Source: Undibacterium sp. 5I1 (lineage in GTDB: Bacteria > Pseudomonadota > Gammaproteobacteria > Burkholderiales > Burkholderiaceae_D). Taken from it: a DNA stretch of 64,000 nucleotides. Positions 28,419 to 37,636 of the stretch are shown in pieces; position 1 is the stretch's first letter, and every line of letters begins with the position of its first letter. The notes under the pieces were generated by a model. The model worked only from the letters and a program-made list of their open reading frames with translations, ran no database searches and was not told where the DNA came from. A program made the translations under genes and the position numbers. The stretch is from contig NZ_JAVIWI010000001.1 of NCBI RefSeq assembly GCF_034314085.1, positions 2,542,001-2,606,000 of the forward strand, in the 5' to 3' direction.

Positions 28419-28793
28419 GGAGAAATGGTGCTTCTAAAAAATTAATAATAAAATGAAACCAGGATGTCCAATGATTCTGCGGCTTCTGGCATGATATTGG
28501 CCTGCGAGGCTCAGAATCATTGGACATCCAAATTGGCAAGAATGGCATGCATAGACTTGATCTTTAATTGAAAAAGAGATTAAGAGACTCTCTTTTGGGC
28601 ATTAAAGACAATCTAGACAATCTAGTTAAACGATACCAACAGCAATACAAGCCACTTAGTAGACCACTTAATTAGCGAAATAGTGCGCTTGCAAAAAAAG
28701 CTGCTAGACACTGTATAAAAAAACAGTAGAATGGCGCCAGACAACTTGTGATCTCAGCCCAACCGCCAACTGCAAAACCGAGCATTTTACCCT
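28419..28793. other. Divergent intergenic region queA/recG
   Basis: 375 bases. Holds a family B palindrome (28462-28529) and AT-rich sequence that presumably includes both promoters. No small gene seen. Confidence 0.65.
28462..28529. repeat. Palindromic repeat family B, copy 1
   Basis: GGATGTCCAATGATTCTG (28462-28479) and CAGAATCATTGGACATCC (28512-28529) are a perfect 18-base inverted repeat; the 32-base interior GCGGCTTCTGGC...GCCTGCGAGGC can fold further. The outer arm shares GTCCAATGATTCT with family A. The interior matches the element at 57068. Confidence 0.85.
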
Positions 28794-30890
28794 ATGCCCC
28801 CTGCCCCAATAATAAAAGCAGCGAAAGTAACCAAGCCTCCCAAACAAGCAGCGCCAGCAAAAACGCCTGCCAATAAGTTGGAGGATAAGTTTGCCAAGCT
28901 AGGTTTGCGGTCTGAGATGGATTTTGTGCTGCATTTGCCCATGCGCTATGAGGATGAAACCGAAGTCACCGCCATGCGCGATGCGGGTTTCCGGGGTGGC
29001 AGTATGGTGCAGGTGGAAGGTTTAGTAACCGCCTGTGATGTGCAATACCGGCCAAGACGGCAACTGGTTGTGACTATCGCCGATGACACATCGCAAGTGG
29101 TGCTGCGCTTTTTAAATTTTTACGGTAGCCAGATCTCACAAATGGCGGTCGGCATGCGGGTTCGGGCACGTGGCGAATTGCGCCATGGATTTTTTGGTGC
29201 TGAGATGGTACATCCCGCCTACAAAATGGTAAATGAAGGTGCCCCCTTACCAACGGCGTTGACACCGGTGTATCCGGCAGGTGAAGGCGTGTCGCAAACT
29301 ATGCTGCGCAAACGGATAGCGACGGCTCTATCCAAGGTGGAGTGGCAAGATACTCTGGCACCCGCACTGTTAAGGGAATTGTATTTAGAGAGCTTTGAGA
29401 GCTCGGTACGTCTGCTACACAATCCACCGCCCGATGTCGACCAGCACAGCCTGATCGAGCGCGAGCATCCTGCCTGGCAGCGTATGAAGTTTGATGAACT
29501 GTTGGCGCAACAACTTTCGCTGAAACGCGCCCAGCTGGCACGTCGCTCTAAAGGTGCGACGGTATTACCTACGGTCGGTGAATTATGCAATGCGTTCGTG
29601 ATGACGCTGCCGTTCACATTGACCGGTGCGCAAGAGCGCGTGCTCGCAGAAATTCGCTCCGACTTAAAACAAGCTTATCCGATGCAGCGTTTGTTGCAAG
29701 GCGATGTAGGCAGTGGGAAAACCATCGTCGCCGCACTCGCAGCAGCGCAAGCGATTGACAGCGGTTATCAAGCTGCTTTGATGGCACCGACGGAGATATT
29801 GGCAGACCAACATTTCAGAAAAATCGCCGCCTGGCTAGAACCGCTAGGCGTCAAAACTGCCTGGCTCACCGGTAGTCTGAAAAAGAAAGATAAAGAAAAA
29901 GCACAAGCCCTGATCGCTTCCGGCGAGGCACAATTAGTGATCGGCACGCATGCGCTGATTCAGGATGCGGTACAGTTTTCCAAACTTGGATTGGTGATTG
30001 TCGATGAGCAGCACCGCTTTGGCGTGGCACAGCGGTTAACGTTACGCAATAAAGGCGAGGCAGGCAAAGTCCCGCACCAATTGATGATGTCGGCCACGCC
30101 GATCCCGCGTACCTTGGCGATGACTTACTATGCTGATTTAGAAGTATCGGTGATTGATGAATTACCGCCAGGTCGCACTCCTATCGTCACCCGCGTCGTG
30201 GACCAAAACCGTCGTGACGAAGTGATAGAAAGAGTGCATGCTGCGGCACAAGACGGCAAACAGGTTTACTGGGTTTGTCCGCTGATTGAAGAATCAGAAA
30301 CCTTGCAACTACAAACTGCAACCGACACCCACGCCATGCTCAGCGCAGCACTGCCTGACTTGCGCGTAGGTCTGGTGCATGGACGTCTTAAGCAATTAGA
30401 AAAGCAATCCGTGATGGATGCCTTCACCCGCAACGAGGTGCAAGTACTGGTTGCGACGACGGTGATTGAAGTCGGTGTCGATGTCCCCAATGCCAGCCTG
30501 ATGGTGATAGAACATGCAGAACGTTTTGGCCTATCGCAATTACACCAGTTGCGCGGTCGGGTTGGGCGCGGCGCTGCCGCCAGTGTTTGCCTGCTACTGT
30601 ATCTGGGCCCGCTGGGTGGCACAGCCAAACAACGACTGATGACCATGCGCGAAAGTACCGATGGCTTTGAAATCGCGCGTAAAGATTTAGAATTACGTGG
30701 TCCCGGCGAATTTCTCGGTGCCAGACAGTCGGGCGAGGCGATGCTGCGTTTTGCCAACCTGGAGACGGATCAATGGCTGGTCGATAAGGCGCGTGAATTG
30801 GCAGTTCAATTGCTTGCCACCGATGTACCTACCGTAGAAGCGCATTTGCAGCGCTGGCTGGGATACAAGGAAGAATTTTTACGGGTATAA
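28794..30890 (+). CDS. recG: ATP-dependent DNA helicase RecG
   Basis: 698 residues. It remodels stalled forks and Holliday junctions. The N-terminal wedge/OB domain (about 60-200) is followed by helicase motifs: Walker A GDVGSGKT, Walker B-like VDEQHRFG, MSATPIPRTL, and the C-terminal motifs VATTVIEVGVDVPNA and QLHQLRGRVGRG. A basic, Ala/Pro/Lys-rich leader of about 30 residues precedes the first domain. oxyR lies 2.2 kb downstream, as in other Burkholderiales. Confidence 0.97.
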   Translation: MPPAPIIKAAKVTKPPKQAAPAKTPANKLEDKFAKLGLRSEMDFVLHLPMRYEDETEVTAMRDAGFRGGSMVQVEGLVTACDVQYRPRRQLVVTIADDTSQVVLRFLNFYGSQISQMAVGMRVRARGELRHGFFGAEMVHPAYKMVNEGAPLPTALTPVYPAGEGVSQTMLRKRIATALSKVEWQDTLAPALLRELYLESFESSVRLLHNPPPDVDQHSLIEREHPAWQRMKFDELLAQQLSLKRAQLARRSKGATVLPTVGELCNAFVMTLPFTLTGAQERVLAEIRSDLKQAYPMQRLLQGDVGSGKTIVAALAAAQAIDSGYQAALMAPTEILADQHFRKIAAWLEPLGVKTAWLTGSLKKKDKEKAQALIASGEAQLVIGTHALIQDAVQFSKLGLVIVDEQHRFGVAQRLTLRNKGEAGKVPHQLMMSATPIPRTLAMTYYADLEVSVIDELPPGRTPIVTRVVDQNRRDEVIERVHAAAQDGKQVYWVCPLIEESETLQLQTATDTHAMLSAALPDLRVGLVHGRLKQLEKQSVMDAFTRNEVQVLVATTVIEVGVDVPNASLMVIEHAERFGLSQLHQLRGRVGRGAAASVCLLLYLGPLGGTAKQRLMTMRESTDGFEIARKDLELRGPGEFLGARQSGEAMLRFANLETDQWLVDKARELAVQLLATDVPTVEAHLQRWLGYKEEFLRV

Positions 30891-30984
30891 CGCTGACCTG
30901 TTCCGCGTCGGGCATTCTCAGTCACACTCCAAAGACGCAAGTCCTCAACAACATCATTCAATCATCATCAAAAAGACAACGACT

Positions 30985-31470
30985 ATGCTCACAATTATTA
31001 ATGCCGATCTGAATAATCCACAGCACGCTGGTGACCTCGTCATGTTACTCAACAGCTATGCCCTGGATCCCATGGGCGGCGGCGAACCTCTATCTGTATA
31101 TACTCAGAATAACCTCATCCAAGAATTACAAAAACGGAGCACGATCCGAGCGATTCTGGCCTATGTTGATGATCAACCAGCAGGCTTTAGTATCTGCATT
31201 GAGGGTTTCTCCACCTTCGCCTGCAAGCCACTGCTCAATATTCATGACATCGCTGTGCTGCCGGATTATCGAGGTATGGGGATTGCTAAAAAAATCCTCG
31301 CTCATATTGAAAACATCGCCAAAGAACTGCACTGCTGCAAAATCACACTCGAAGTATTAGAAGGCAACCATCTGGCTAAGGGTATTTATCAGGATATCGG
31401 TTTCGCTGGGTATGAACTTGACCCTGCTATGGGCGGTGCGATTATGATGCAGAAAAAATTAGCCAAGTGA
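30985..31470 (+). CDS. GNAT family N-acetyltransferase
   Basis: 161 residues. The acetyl-CoA binding motif A is clear: IHDIAVLPDYRGMGIAKKILAHIE, with RGMGIA as the pyrophosphate loop, followed by ITLEVLEGNHLAKGIYQDIGFAGYEL, the motif B region. The substrate cannot be read from sequence. A purine-rich AAAAAGACAA precedes the ATG. It follows recG by 94 bases and may be expressed separately. Confidence 0.87.
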   Translation: MLTIINADLNNPQHAGDLVMLLNSYALDPMGGGEPLSVYTQNNLIQELQKRSTIRAILAYVDDQPAGFSICIEGFSTFACKPLLNIHDIAVLPDYRGMGIAKKILAHIENIAKELHCCKITLEVLEGNHLAKGIYQDIGFAGYELDPAMGGAIMMQKKLAK

Positions 31471-31605
31471 ACTCGAGGATGGGCAATCATCCGCTGTTGT
31501 TCTCTTTTGCATCAGTCTTATGTATTAAGCCTGCGAATTAAAATAGAATAGTCGTACTTTTTTCAAGTTCTGTATTTTTATTCCCTTATTCTTAAAGGCA
31601 AAACA

Positions 31606-32514
31606 ATGACGATCGATTTTAAAGGCCGTGTGGCTATCGTAACTGGTGCAGGTGGTGGACTCGGACGTGAGCATGCGTTGGCGCTGGCCAAACGTGGCGC
31701 CAAAGTCGTCGTCAACGATTTAGGCGGCGCGCGTGATGGCTCTGGCGGATCGTCTGCTGCGGCTTTAGCCGTGGTGGAAGAAATCACTAAAGCCGGTGGC
31801 GAGGCGATTGCCAATGGCGCGTCCGTCACGGACTTTGTCGCCGTACAAGCGATGGTCAAACAGGCGATGGATACCTGGGGTCGGGTCGACATCCTGATCA
31901 ATAACGCAGGGATCTTGCGCGATAAGAGTTTTGCCAAAATGGAGCTGGACGATTTTAAACTGGTGATGGATGTGCATCTGATGGGAGCAGTCAACTGCTG
32001 CAAAGCGGTTTGGCCGATCATGACTGAACAGAAATATGGTCGTATCGTGATGACCACATCCTCCTCGGGTTTGTACGGCAATTTTGGACAATCCAATTAC
32101 AGCGCCGCCAAACTGGCACTGGTTGGCTTGATGCAAACCCTGTCGCTGGAAGGTGCGAAAAACGACATCCGAGTAAATAGTCTGGCACCAACTGCAGCAA
32201 CCCGCATGACAGAAAGCCTGTTCCCTGAAGCCATGCTGCAAGCACTGCAACCGTCTGATGTTGTGCCGGCGATGCTGGTATTGGCAGCAGACAGCGCACC
32301 AACGCGCACGATTTTATGTGCCGGTGCTGGCAGCTTTGAAGCAGCTCATATCACCATGACACAAGGTGCCTGGATCGGTCGCGGCGACGACGCACCAGAG
32401 CGTCTGGCGGCACAACTGGCCGATATCAAAAATCGTGATGGCGAGATCGTGCCGGAAAGTGGTACCGCGCAAGGACATCATGAACTGACGCGTGCCATGA
32501 GTAAAATGGCATAG
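31606..32514 (+). CDS. SDR family oxidoreductase, MFE-2-like
   Basis: 302 residues. Rossmann dinucleotide motif TGAGGGLG, the NNAG motif, and the active-site triad region TSSSGLYGNFGQSNYSAAK (Ser...Tyr-x3-Lys). The insertion LGGARDGSGGSSAAA after strand 2 is typical of the hydroxyacyl-CoA dehydrogenase part of peroxisomal multifunctional enzyme 2 and its bacterial relatives, so a 3-hydroxyacyl-CoA substrate is likely. No hydratase domain is fused and none is adjacent. AAAGGC precedes the ATG. Confidence 0.88.
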   Translation: MTIDFKGRVAIVTGAGGGLGREHALALAKRGAKVVVNDLGGARDGSGGSSAAALAVVEEITKAGGEAIANGASVTDFVAVQAMVKQAMDTWGRVDILINNAGILRDKSFAKMELDDFKLVMDVHLMGAVNCCKAVWPIMTEQKYGRIVMTTSSSGLYGNFGQSNYSAAKLALVGLMQTLSLEGAKNDIRVNSLAPTAATRMTESLFPEAMLQALQPSDVVPAMLVLAADSAPTRTILCAGAGSFEAAHITMTQGAWIGRGDDAPERLAAQLADIKNRDGEIVPESGTAQGHHELTRAMSKMA

Positions 32515-32659
32515 CAGATCTATAAATGTCCAACGATGGAAAAGTGCTGCGTGAATGATGCAAGACTCGAGGCAACATTTTTCTGTCGATACCGCCGTAT
32601 CACTTGCAAATACACACCAAAACCACAGATTTTTTTGCCTTTTACACAAGTAGAAAAAA

Positions 32660-32735
32660 TTTATACTCCCCATCTGTATGGCAGAATAATGCCTAATTGT
32701 CCAATAAAAATATAGACAATTAAAAATACTCCCCT
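32660..32735 (+). repeat. Palindromic repeat family A, copy 5 (degenerate)
   Basis: TTTATACTCCCC at the left, GCCTAATTGTCCAATAAAAATATAGACAATTAAA in the core region (split here only for description) and AATACTCCCC at the right. The core arm has lost a base of pairing (TAGAC for TGGAC) and the right edge differs from other copies. Confidence 0.7.
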
Positions 32736-32803
32736 CATTTCCATCTTTTCATCGACAACAAAGATAAGCACTTGCTGACGCTGGCAAAAGTCTGTGCCAC
32801 ACT

Positions 32804-33067
32804 GGGGTCTAATAGCAACTAAATTGGGAGATGCGTTCAGCCCAAAGCGCAGGATGGCAAGGCGCATGTCGCTGCTGAGGCTGGAGCCTCAGCAAGAGAT
32901 GCAACGCGGTTCATCGTGCGCTTTGGACTGAACCCTTCGGGAATGGCCTAACCGGGTACATGGCGTTGTTGCAAATCGCTTATAGTGCTTGCACTATTGC
33001 TCTCTTTGCGCCTAGCCCTGTACCCGTTTAGACTCATTCGCGCTCCCGACTTAGTTGCTAATAGATT
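32804..33067. repeat. About 265-bp nested palindrome upstream of oxyR
   Basis: Outer arms TCTAATAGCAACTAAATTGGGAG (left, shown in part) and its near-complement ending TAGTTGCTAATAGA (right, with a duplicated GCTAATAGATT). Inside are two sub-palindromes: GTTCAGCCCAAAGCGCA (32836-32852) with TGCGCTTTGGACTGAAC around GCTGAGGCT-GG-AGCCTCAGC, and GGGAATGGCCTAACCGGGTACA with TGTACCCGTTTAGACTCATTC. No coding potential. Confidence 0.72.
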
Positions 33068-33085
33068 GCTAATAGACCCCGCGCC

Positions 33086-34030
33086 ATGACACTCACAGAA
33101 TTAAAATACATCGTCGCAGTCGCCCGCCAAAAGCACTTTGGTCACGCGGCTGAAGCCTGTTTTGTCGCGCAGCCGACCTTGTCAGTTGCCATCAAAAAAC
33201 TCGAAGAAGAACTGGGTGTTACCATTTTTGAGCGTGGTGGCACCGAAGTTTCTACCACGCCGCTTGGTGCACAAATCGTGGCACAAGCTGAACGGGTGTT
33301 AGAACAAACCGCCGCTATTAAAGAAATCGCGAAACAAAACAAAGATCCGTTAGCAGGTCCTTTCCGCCTTGGTGTGATTTACACAGTAGGCCCTTACTTG
33401 TTACCAACGCTGGTCAAAACGATGATCAAGCAAGTACCGCAAATGCCCTTGGTGCTGCAAGAAAATTTCACTGTTAAATTGATGGAGCTATTGCGTCAGG
33501 GTGAACTGGATGCCGCCATCATGGCATTGCCCTTGCCCGATCAACGCATGATGGTGCAAGCCCTGTATGACGAGCCATTTGTAGTCGCAACACCGCGTGA
33601 TCATATCTGGGCGGATCGCACTGAAGTCTCCACTGCAGAACTTAAATCCGAAACCATGCTGTTGCTAGGCAACGGTCATTGCTTCCGCGATCAAGTGCTG
33701 GAAGTCTGTCCTGAAATGTCGCGATTCTCTACTGCTGGCGACGGAATTGCCCGCAGTTTTGAAGGCTCGTCGCTAGAAACCATACGTCATATGGTCGCCT
33801 CTGGCATTGGCATCACTGTCTTGCCGATGGCCTCGGTACCTGATCTGGAAACCAAAGATGGCATGCTGCGCTATCTGCCATTTAGTGATCCGGTTCCCGA
33901 GCGACGCGTTGTCATTGCATGGCGCAAAAGCTTTACCCGTCAAGCGGCAATTGAAGCGATTCGCCAAGCGGTATTGGCCTGCGACTTGCCAGGTGTCAGG
34001 ATGCTGGACGAAGCGGCGAGCGCGCAATAA
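33086..34030 (+). CDS. oxyR: Hydrogen peroxide-inducible activator OxyR
   Basis: 314-residue LysR-type regulator. N-terminal helix-turn-helix (HFGHAAEACFVAQPTLSVAIKKLE). The sensing cysteines are at Cys199 and Cys208 in GHCFRDQVLEVC, exactly the E. coli OxyR positions, so peroxide-driven disulfide switching is expected. It lies downstream of recG, a common place in Burkholderiales. Its probable target, ahpC at 5546-6094, carries an OxyR-like site. The start lies just behind a large palindrome, so its promoter may be inside or overlap that repeat. Confidence 0.95.
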   Translation: MTLTELKYIVAVARQKHFGHAAEACFVAQPTLSVAIKKLEEELGVTIFERGGTEVSTTPLGAQIVAQAERVLEQTAAIKEIAKQNKDPLAGPFRLGVIYTVGPYLLPTLVKTMIKQVPQMPLVLQENFTVKLMELLRQGELDAAIMALPLPDQRMMVQALYDEPFVVATPRDHIWADRTEVSTAELKSETMLLLGNGHCFRDQVLEVCPEMSRFSTAGDGIARSFEGSSLETIRHMVASGIGITVLPMASVPDLETKDGMLRYLPFSDPVPERRVVIAWRKSFTRQAAIEAIRQAVLACDLPGVRMLDEAASAQ

Positions 34031-34177
34031 TACCTAGCCTAGCTTTCTGATATTCCGCCGGGCATACGCTCGCTTTCCGTTCTTTTTTATCATTGGCTTG
34101 CGGTTCGCTGCGACCTTGCAATGTCGCCACCAGCGCTGCAATATCATTAAAACTCCAATCAACTCTTCATACTAACT

Positions 34178-34489
34178 ATGGCTTGGTTCATTTTATTTAT
34201 TGCGGGTTTGCTCGAAGTCGTCTGGGCTATCGGCCTCAAATATACCGATAACTTCTCGCGCCTTTGGCCCTCGGTCGGCACAGTGACTGCGATGGCTGCG
34301 AGCGTCTGGCTGCTTTCTCTGGCGATGAAAACGCTGCCAGTCGGCACTGCTTATGCGGTCTGGACTGGCATAGGCGCAGTCGGTACCGTAATCATGGGCA
34401 TTATTTTATTTGGCGATGCAGCCACAGTCACTCGACTGATGTGCATGGGGCTGATCATCGCAGGCATTGCCGGACTCAAGTTTTTATAA
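34178..34489 (+). CDS. SMR family exporter (SugE/Gdx type)
   Basis: 103 residues, four membrane helices. The essential Glu is in [15 protein letters not shown] (Glu13), and the [15 protein letters not shown] segment is the signature that separates SugE/Gdx guanidinium exporters from EmrE-type drug exporters. Gdx proteins expel guanidinium, often under guanidine riboswitches; none is recognised in the 147 bases upstream. It follows oxyR and precedes a GNAT gene by 21 bases. Confidence 0.9.
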   Translation: MAWFILFIAGLLEVVWAIGLKYTDNFSRLWPSVGTVTAMAASVWLLSLAMKTLPVGTAYAVWTGIGAVGTVIMGIILFGDAATVTRLMCMGLIIAGIAGLKFL

Positions 34490-34510
34490 GCCTTAGTTTG
34501 AAGACGACCG

Positions 34511-35077
34511 ATGACCATGCTGACCACTCAAATCACGACGTCCCGCTTGCAATTACGCGTACTGAATCCCGAGGACGCGCCGCTATTACAAGCCTATCTA
34601 ATCAAAAACCGATTGCATTTGGCTGTATGGGAGCCCGTGCGTGACGACAGTTTTTTTACATTGGAACAGTGCCGGCAACGTTTGATTAGCAGTTGTTTAA
34701 ATATAGAGGCAGGCCAGTCACTGGCGCTGGCCGTTTTTCTACAAAATTCGCCGCAACTCATTGGCACCTGTAACTTTAGCAATATCGTGCGTGGCGTCTT
34801 TCAGGCATGTCACTTGGGCTATGCGATCGACGCTGAGGCAGAGGGAAAGGGCTATATGCTGGAGGCGGTGCAAGCGGGCATACAGCACATGTTTCAGCAG
34901 CAAGGATTGCACCGAATCATGGCAAACCATGTTCCCGAAAACATCCGTAGCGCCGCGCTGTTACAACGGCTCGATTTTGCGCGAGAAGGTCTCGCCAAAT
35001 CCTATCTTAAAATCAACGGCGTCTGGCGCGATCACGTCCTCAACTCGTTGGTCAATGTCGATGATACAGGCGGTTAA
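34511..35077 (+). CDS. RimJ/RimL-type GNAT N-acetyltransferase
   Basis: 188 residues. RimJ/RimL pattern: RLQLRVLNPEDAPLLQAYL at the start, then CHLGYAIDAEAEGKGYMLEAV with the acetyl-CoA loop, and the Asn-containing HRIMANHVPENIRSAALLQRL motif followed by REGLAKSYLKINGVWRDH. Members acetylate N termini of ribosomal proteins or small molecules; the target here is unknown. It starts 21 bases after the SMR exporter, so the two are likely co-transcribed. Confidence 0.9.
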   Translation: MTMLTTQITTSRLQLRVLNPEDAPLLQAYLIKNRLHLAVWEPVRDDSFFTLEQCRQRLISSCLNIEAGQSLALAVFLQNSPQLIGTCNFSNIVRGVFQACHLGYAIDAEAEGKGYMLEAVQAGIQHMFQQQGLHRIMANHVPENIRSAALLQRLDFAREGLAKSYLKINGVWRDHVLNSLVNVDDTGG

Positions 35078-35183
35078 ATCTGACGATACCGCCATGATTC
35101 AGAAGCCGGGATCATCGATGTATAAATATTTGTAACCGGGATGTTTTTCGGCAGAAGAATCGGGCAAGATGTCATCTGAATTA

Positions 35184-35206
35184 TCTGGTGATCTTTTGTC
35201 ACCAGA
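35184..35206. other. 8-base stem-loop before the S41 protease gene
   Basis: TCTGGTGA and TCACCAGA are perfect inverted arms around TCTTTTG. No T tract follows, so a terminator is unlikely; it may be an operator or leader hairpin for the gene starting 52 bases on. Confidence 0.4.
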
Positions 35207-35257
35207 GCTCATCTGAGATTGTCCACGACCATACTAGCCCTCCTGATCTGATATTTT

Positions 35258-36778
35258 ATGCTGACGAAATCACGCCATCTATTTGCTCTCACTCTTGTTG
35301 TGTCTTCCGTGTTATCTGCCTGTGGTGGCGGTGGCGGCGGTTCCGCGACGACGACCCCGCCAGCGCCCGTAACGGGCTCGACCACACTGGTTGCCTCAAG
35401 TACCGTTCAGAACCTATGCCAATCACCTCGCACTGGCTTGGATCCTTTGAATGGCAACACGCCCTACCCCGACAAACAAGGAACGCTCGCCAACGAAAAA
35501 ACCTGGCTGCGCTCCTGGATTGATGAAACTTATCTTTGGTATAAAGAAGTACCAACGACGCTCAATCCAGACAATTACAGTTCAGCGATTACTTATTTTA
35601 ATGACCTTAAAACTAATGCAATTACCGCTTCCGGCAAACCTAAAGATCAGTTCCATTTTACTTATACGTCCGCAGAATGGGATACGTTAATTCAGCAAAG
35701 CGTAGAACTGGGTTATGGCATCAATTGGGCAACCAGTCCTAGCGGTACTAAGCCACGCAAATGGGTTATTACTTATGTAGAGTCAGGCTCACCATCGGCC
35801 AATGCGGGCTTGCGTCGTGGCGATCAATTATTCTCCGTCGACAATGTCGACTTTTTGAACAGCTCAGACAGTGCCAGCGTGGCCGCATTAAATGCTGGCT
35901 TATTCCCGGCAACCGCGGGTGAAACACATCAATTCGTGGTCACGCGTGCCGGTAGTAATATCGGCGTCAGTCTTGCTGCCAGCAATGTCACGACCACGCC
36001 CGTGCAGAACGTTAAAACCATCGCCACCGCGACTGGCAATGTTGGCTATCTGACCTTCAACAGCCATAATGCCGTATCAGAATTGCAGTTGATCAATGCA
36101 ATCAATCAACTTAAGTCTGCGGGCATCACCGACCTGGTACTGGACTTGCGCTATAACGGCGGCGGCTACTTAAACATCGCCAGCGAACTGGCTTATATGA
36201 TTGCAGGCCCGACCGCCACCGCAGGTAAAACCTTTGAGCAAACTCAATTTAACGATAAATACTTACCAGGGACACCGACGCCGTTTTATTCCACTACGCA
36301 GGGATTTTCGGCCACATCGGGACAAGCTTTACCGTATCTTGGTCTGAAAAAAGTCAGCGTATTGACCACAGCCGGGACTTGCTCCGCCAGCGAATCGGTA
36401 ATCAACAGTCTGCAAGGGATTGATATTGAAGTAGATGTCATCGGCGCACAAACTTGCGGTAAGCCTTACGGTTTTAATCCGGCACCGAATTGCGGCACAA
36501 CTTATTTTGCGATTCAATTTAAAGGGGTAAATAACAAAGGCTTTGGTGACTATGCTGACGGCATCCCGCCGACTTGCAGCGTTGCCGATGATTTCACCCA
36601 TGCCATCGGCGATCCAGCAGAAGGGCAACTAGCAGCCGCCTTAAGCTACCGCAACAACCGTGTCTGCCCTGCCGCCAGCAGCGGCGTTCAATTGCCGGGA
36701 CAAGCTCTATCTAGTCCAATGCTATTAGTCCGTCCGATATCAAAAGAAATCGCGATCTACACCGCAGGCAAAAAATGA
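35258..36778 (+). CDS. S41 family C-terminal processing peptidase, lipoprotein
   Basis: 506 residues. A lipoprotein signal ends LSACGGGGG. A PDZ domain spans about residues 165-240 (YVESGSPSANAGLRRGDQLFSVD). The S41 catalytic core includes GNVGYLTFNSHNA, LVLDLRYNGGGYLNIASELAY, the nucleophile in TCSASESVINSLQG, and the general-base Lys probably in AQTCGKPYGF. Such proteases degrade or trim periplasmic proteins at their C termini. Cysteines near the active site could form disulfides. Its stop overlaps the next start by four bases. Confidence 0.9.
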   Translation: MLTKSRHLFALTLVVSSVLSACGGGGGGSATTTPPAPVTGSTTLVASSTVQNLCQSPRTGLDPLNGNTPYPDKQGTLANEKTWLRSWIDETYLWYKEVPTTLNPDNYSSAITYFNDLKTNAITASGKPKDQFHFTYTSAEWDTLIQQSVELGYGINWATSPSGTKPRKWVITYVESGSPSANAGLRRGDQLFSVDNVDFLNSSDSASVAALNAGLFPATAGETHQFVVTRAGSNIGVSLAASNVTTTPVQNVKTIATATGNVGYLTFNSHNAVSELQLINAINQLKSAGITDLVLDLRYNGGGYLNIASELAYMIAGPTATAGKTFEQTQFNDKYLPGTPTPFYSTTQGFSATSGQALPYLGLKKVSVLTTAGTCSASESVINSLQGIDIEVDVIGAQTCGKPYGFNPAPNCGTTYFAIQFKGVNNKGFGDYADGIPPTCSVADDFTHAIGDPAEGQLAAALSYRNNRVCPAASSGVQLPGQALSSPMLLVRPISKEIAIYTAGKK

Positions 36779-37203
36779 AAAGCAGCCGCCACAATTTCCG
36801 TTTGTTAAACAAATCCAGTTGTGGCTTGCTGGCAGGCGTATCGCTGGTGGCGTGCCAGGCCATCAACGCCTCTGCCGAGGTACCGGCTCATCTAACATCA
36901 GCGGCTGCAGCACAAACTAGCGTGCAGCAGCAGTTGCGACAAATGGTAGCAAGCTCCTTAAACGTGGATATCTCTGTAGTCAATTTAGCAGACGATACAT
37001 TGATCAACAGCAGCCAGTTTGTTTTCGCGCGCACTCCGCGTTATGACTCGTCAGGCCAACTGATGCAAGGCCGCGTAGTCGAACCCGTCAATGTATTTAA
37101 GCTGGTATTGCGTGACCAGCAATGCTGGCTGGACTATCAGGGAACGGTACAACATCCAGCAAAAAAAATACGCCTGGCCGAAGCGCAATGCAAACCAGAG
37201 TAA
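36775..37203 (+). CDS. Hypothetical lipoprotein coupled to the S41 protease
   Basis: 142 residues, family not recognised. The N terminus has a signal with a possible lipobox LVAC (Cys27). The mature region is mixed: a helical AQTSVQQQLRQMVASSLNV, then VNLADDTLINSSQFVFARTPRYD, and a C-terminal part with two Cys (QQCWLDY, AQCKPE) that may form a disulfide. Its ATG overlaps the protease stop (ATGA), so the two are translationally coupled; it may be a regulator, adaptor or substrate of that protease. This is inference from layout only. Confidence 0.65.
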   Translation: MKSSRHNFRLLNKSSCGLLAGVSLVACQAINASAEVPAHLTSAAAAQTSVQQQLRQMVASSLNVDISVVNLADDTLINSSQFVFARTPRYDSSGQLMQGRVVEPVNVFKLVLRDQQCWLDYQGTVQHPAKKIRLAEAQCKPE

Positions 37204-37636
37204 AGGCAACGATAAGCGATAAAATAGAGGAGCCTATCATATACTCCCCACTATTTTTCAGTTTTTAGCCTTATTGTCCAATGATTCTCTGGACGATTAA
37301 ATATACTGACCATGAGTATATTATTTTGATTATGTTCAGATTGGGTTTTGATGGCGTTGTATTGGTGGGGTATTGCATTTGCATGTCATTCCGGCGTGGG
37401 TTTAGCCTGACTGACGCCCCATCTCGTTTGAACATCAACATTCAATCTGAACAAAGACATTTTCTCTAGTCCCTAAGTCATCCATTTTCTAATTCCCAAG
37501 CTGACTAAAATCCAATGAACTGCGTTTGCTTCTAGCGAAACTGACACCAGATCGCCGCCAGTTCTTCGTTTTAGCTTAGGTCTGACGCTATACTCCCAGC
37601 ATTCTTGCGCTAGGTTATTTGCTAAAGGTAAAACTG
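37204..37636. other. Intergenic gap before the patatin-like gene
   Basis: 433 bases. Holds a family A repeat (37238-37323). The remainder has no convincing reading frame or recognisable site beyond a weak ribosome site for the next gene. Confidence 0.65.
37238..37323 (+). repeat. Palindromic repeat family A, copy 6
   Basis: Begins TCATATACTCCCCAC, core TTGTCCAATGATTCTCTGGAC, ends AAATATACTGACCATGAGTATATTA. Same orientation and nearly the same core as the copy at 7408. Confidence 0.82.

Larger units (their letters stand above)
32515..33085. other. Repeat-filled gap SDR/oxyR
   Basis: 571 bases. Contains a degenerate family A element (32660-32735) and a large nested palindrome (about 32804-33067) that ends about 18 bases before the oxyR start. 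No gene. Confidence 0.8.

Noticed and set aside
28462..28529. Terminator reading of the 18-base palindrome between queA and recG
   Set aside because: The flanking genes diverge, so no transcript ends here, and no T tract follows.
34031..34177. Guanidine (mini-ykkC) riboswitch before the SugE/Gdx-like gene
   Set aside because: I looked for two small hairpins with ACGR loops and did not find a convincing pair.
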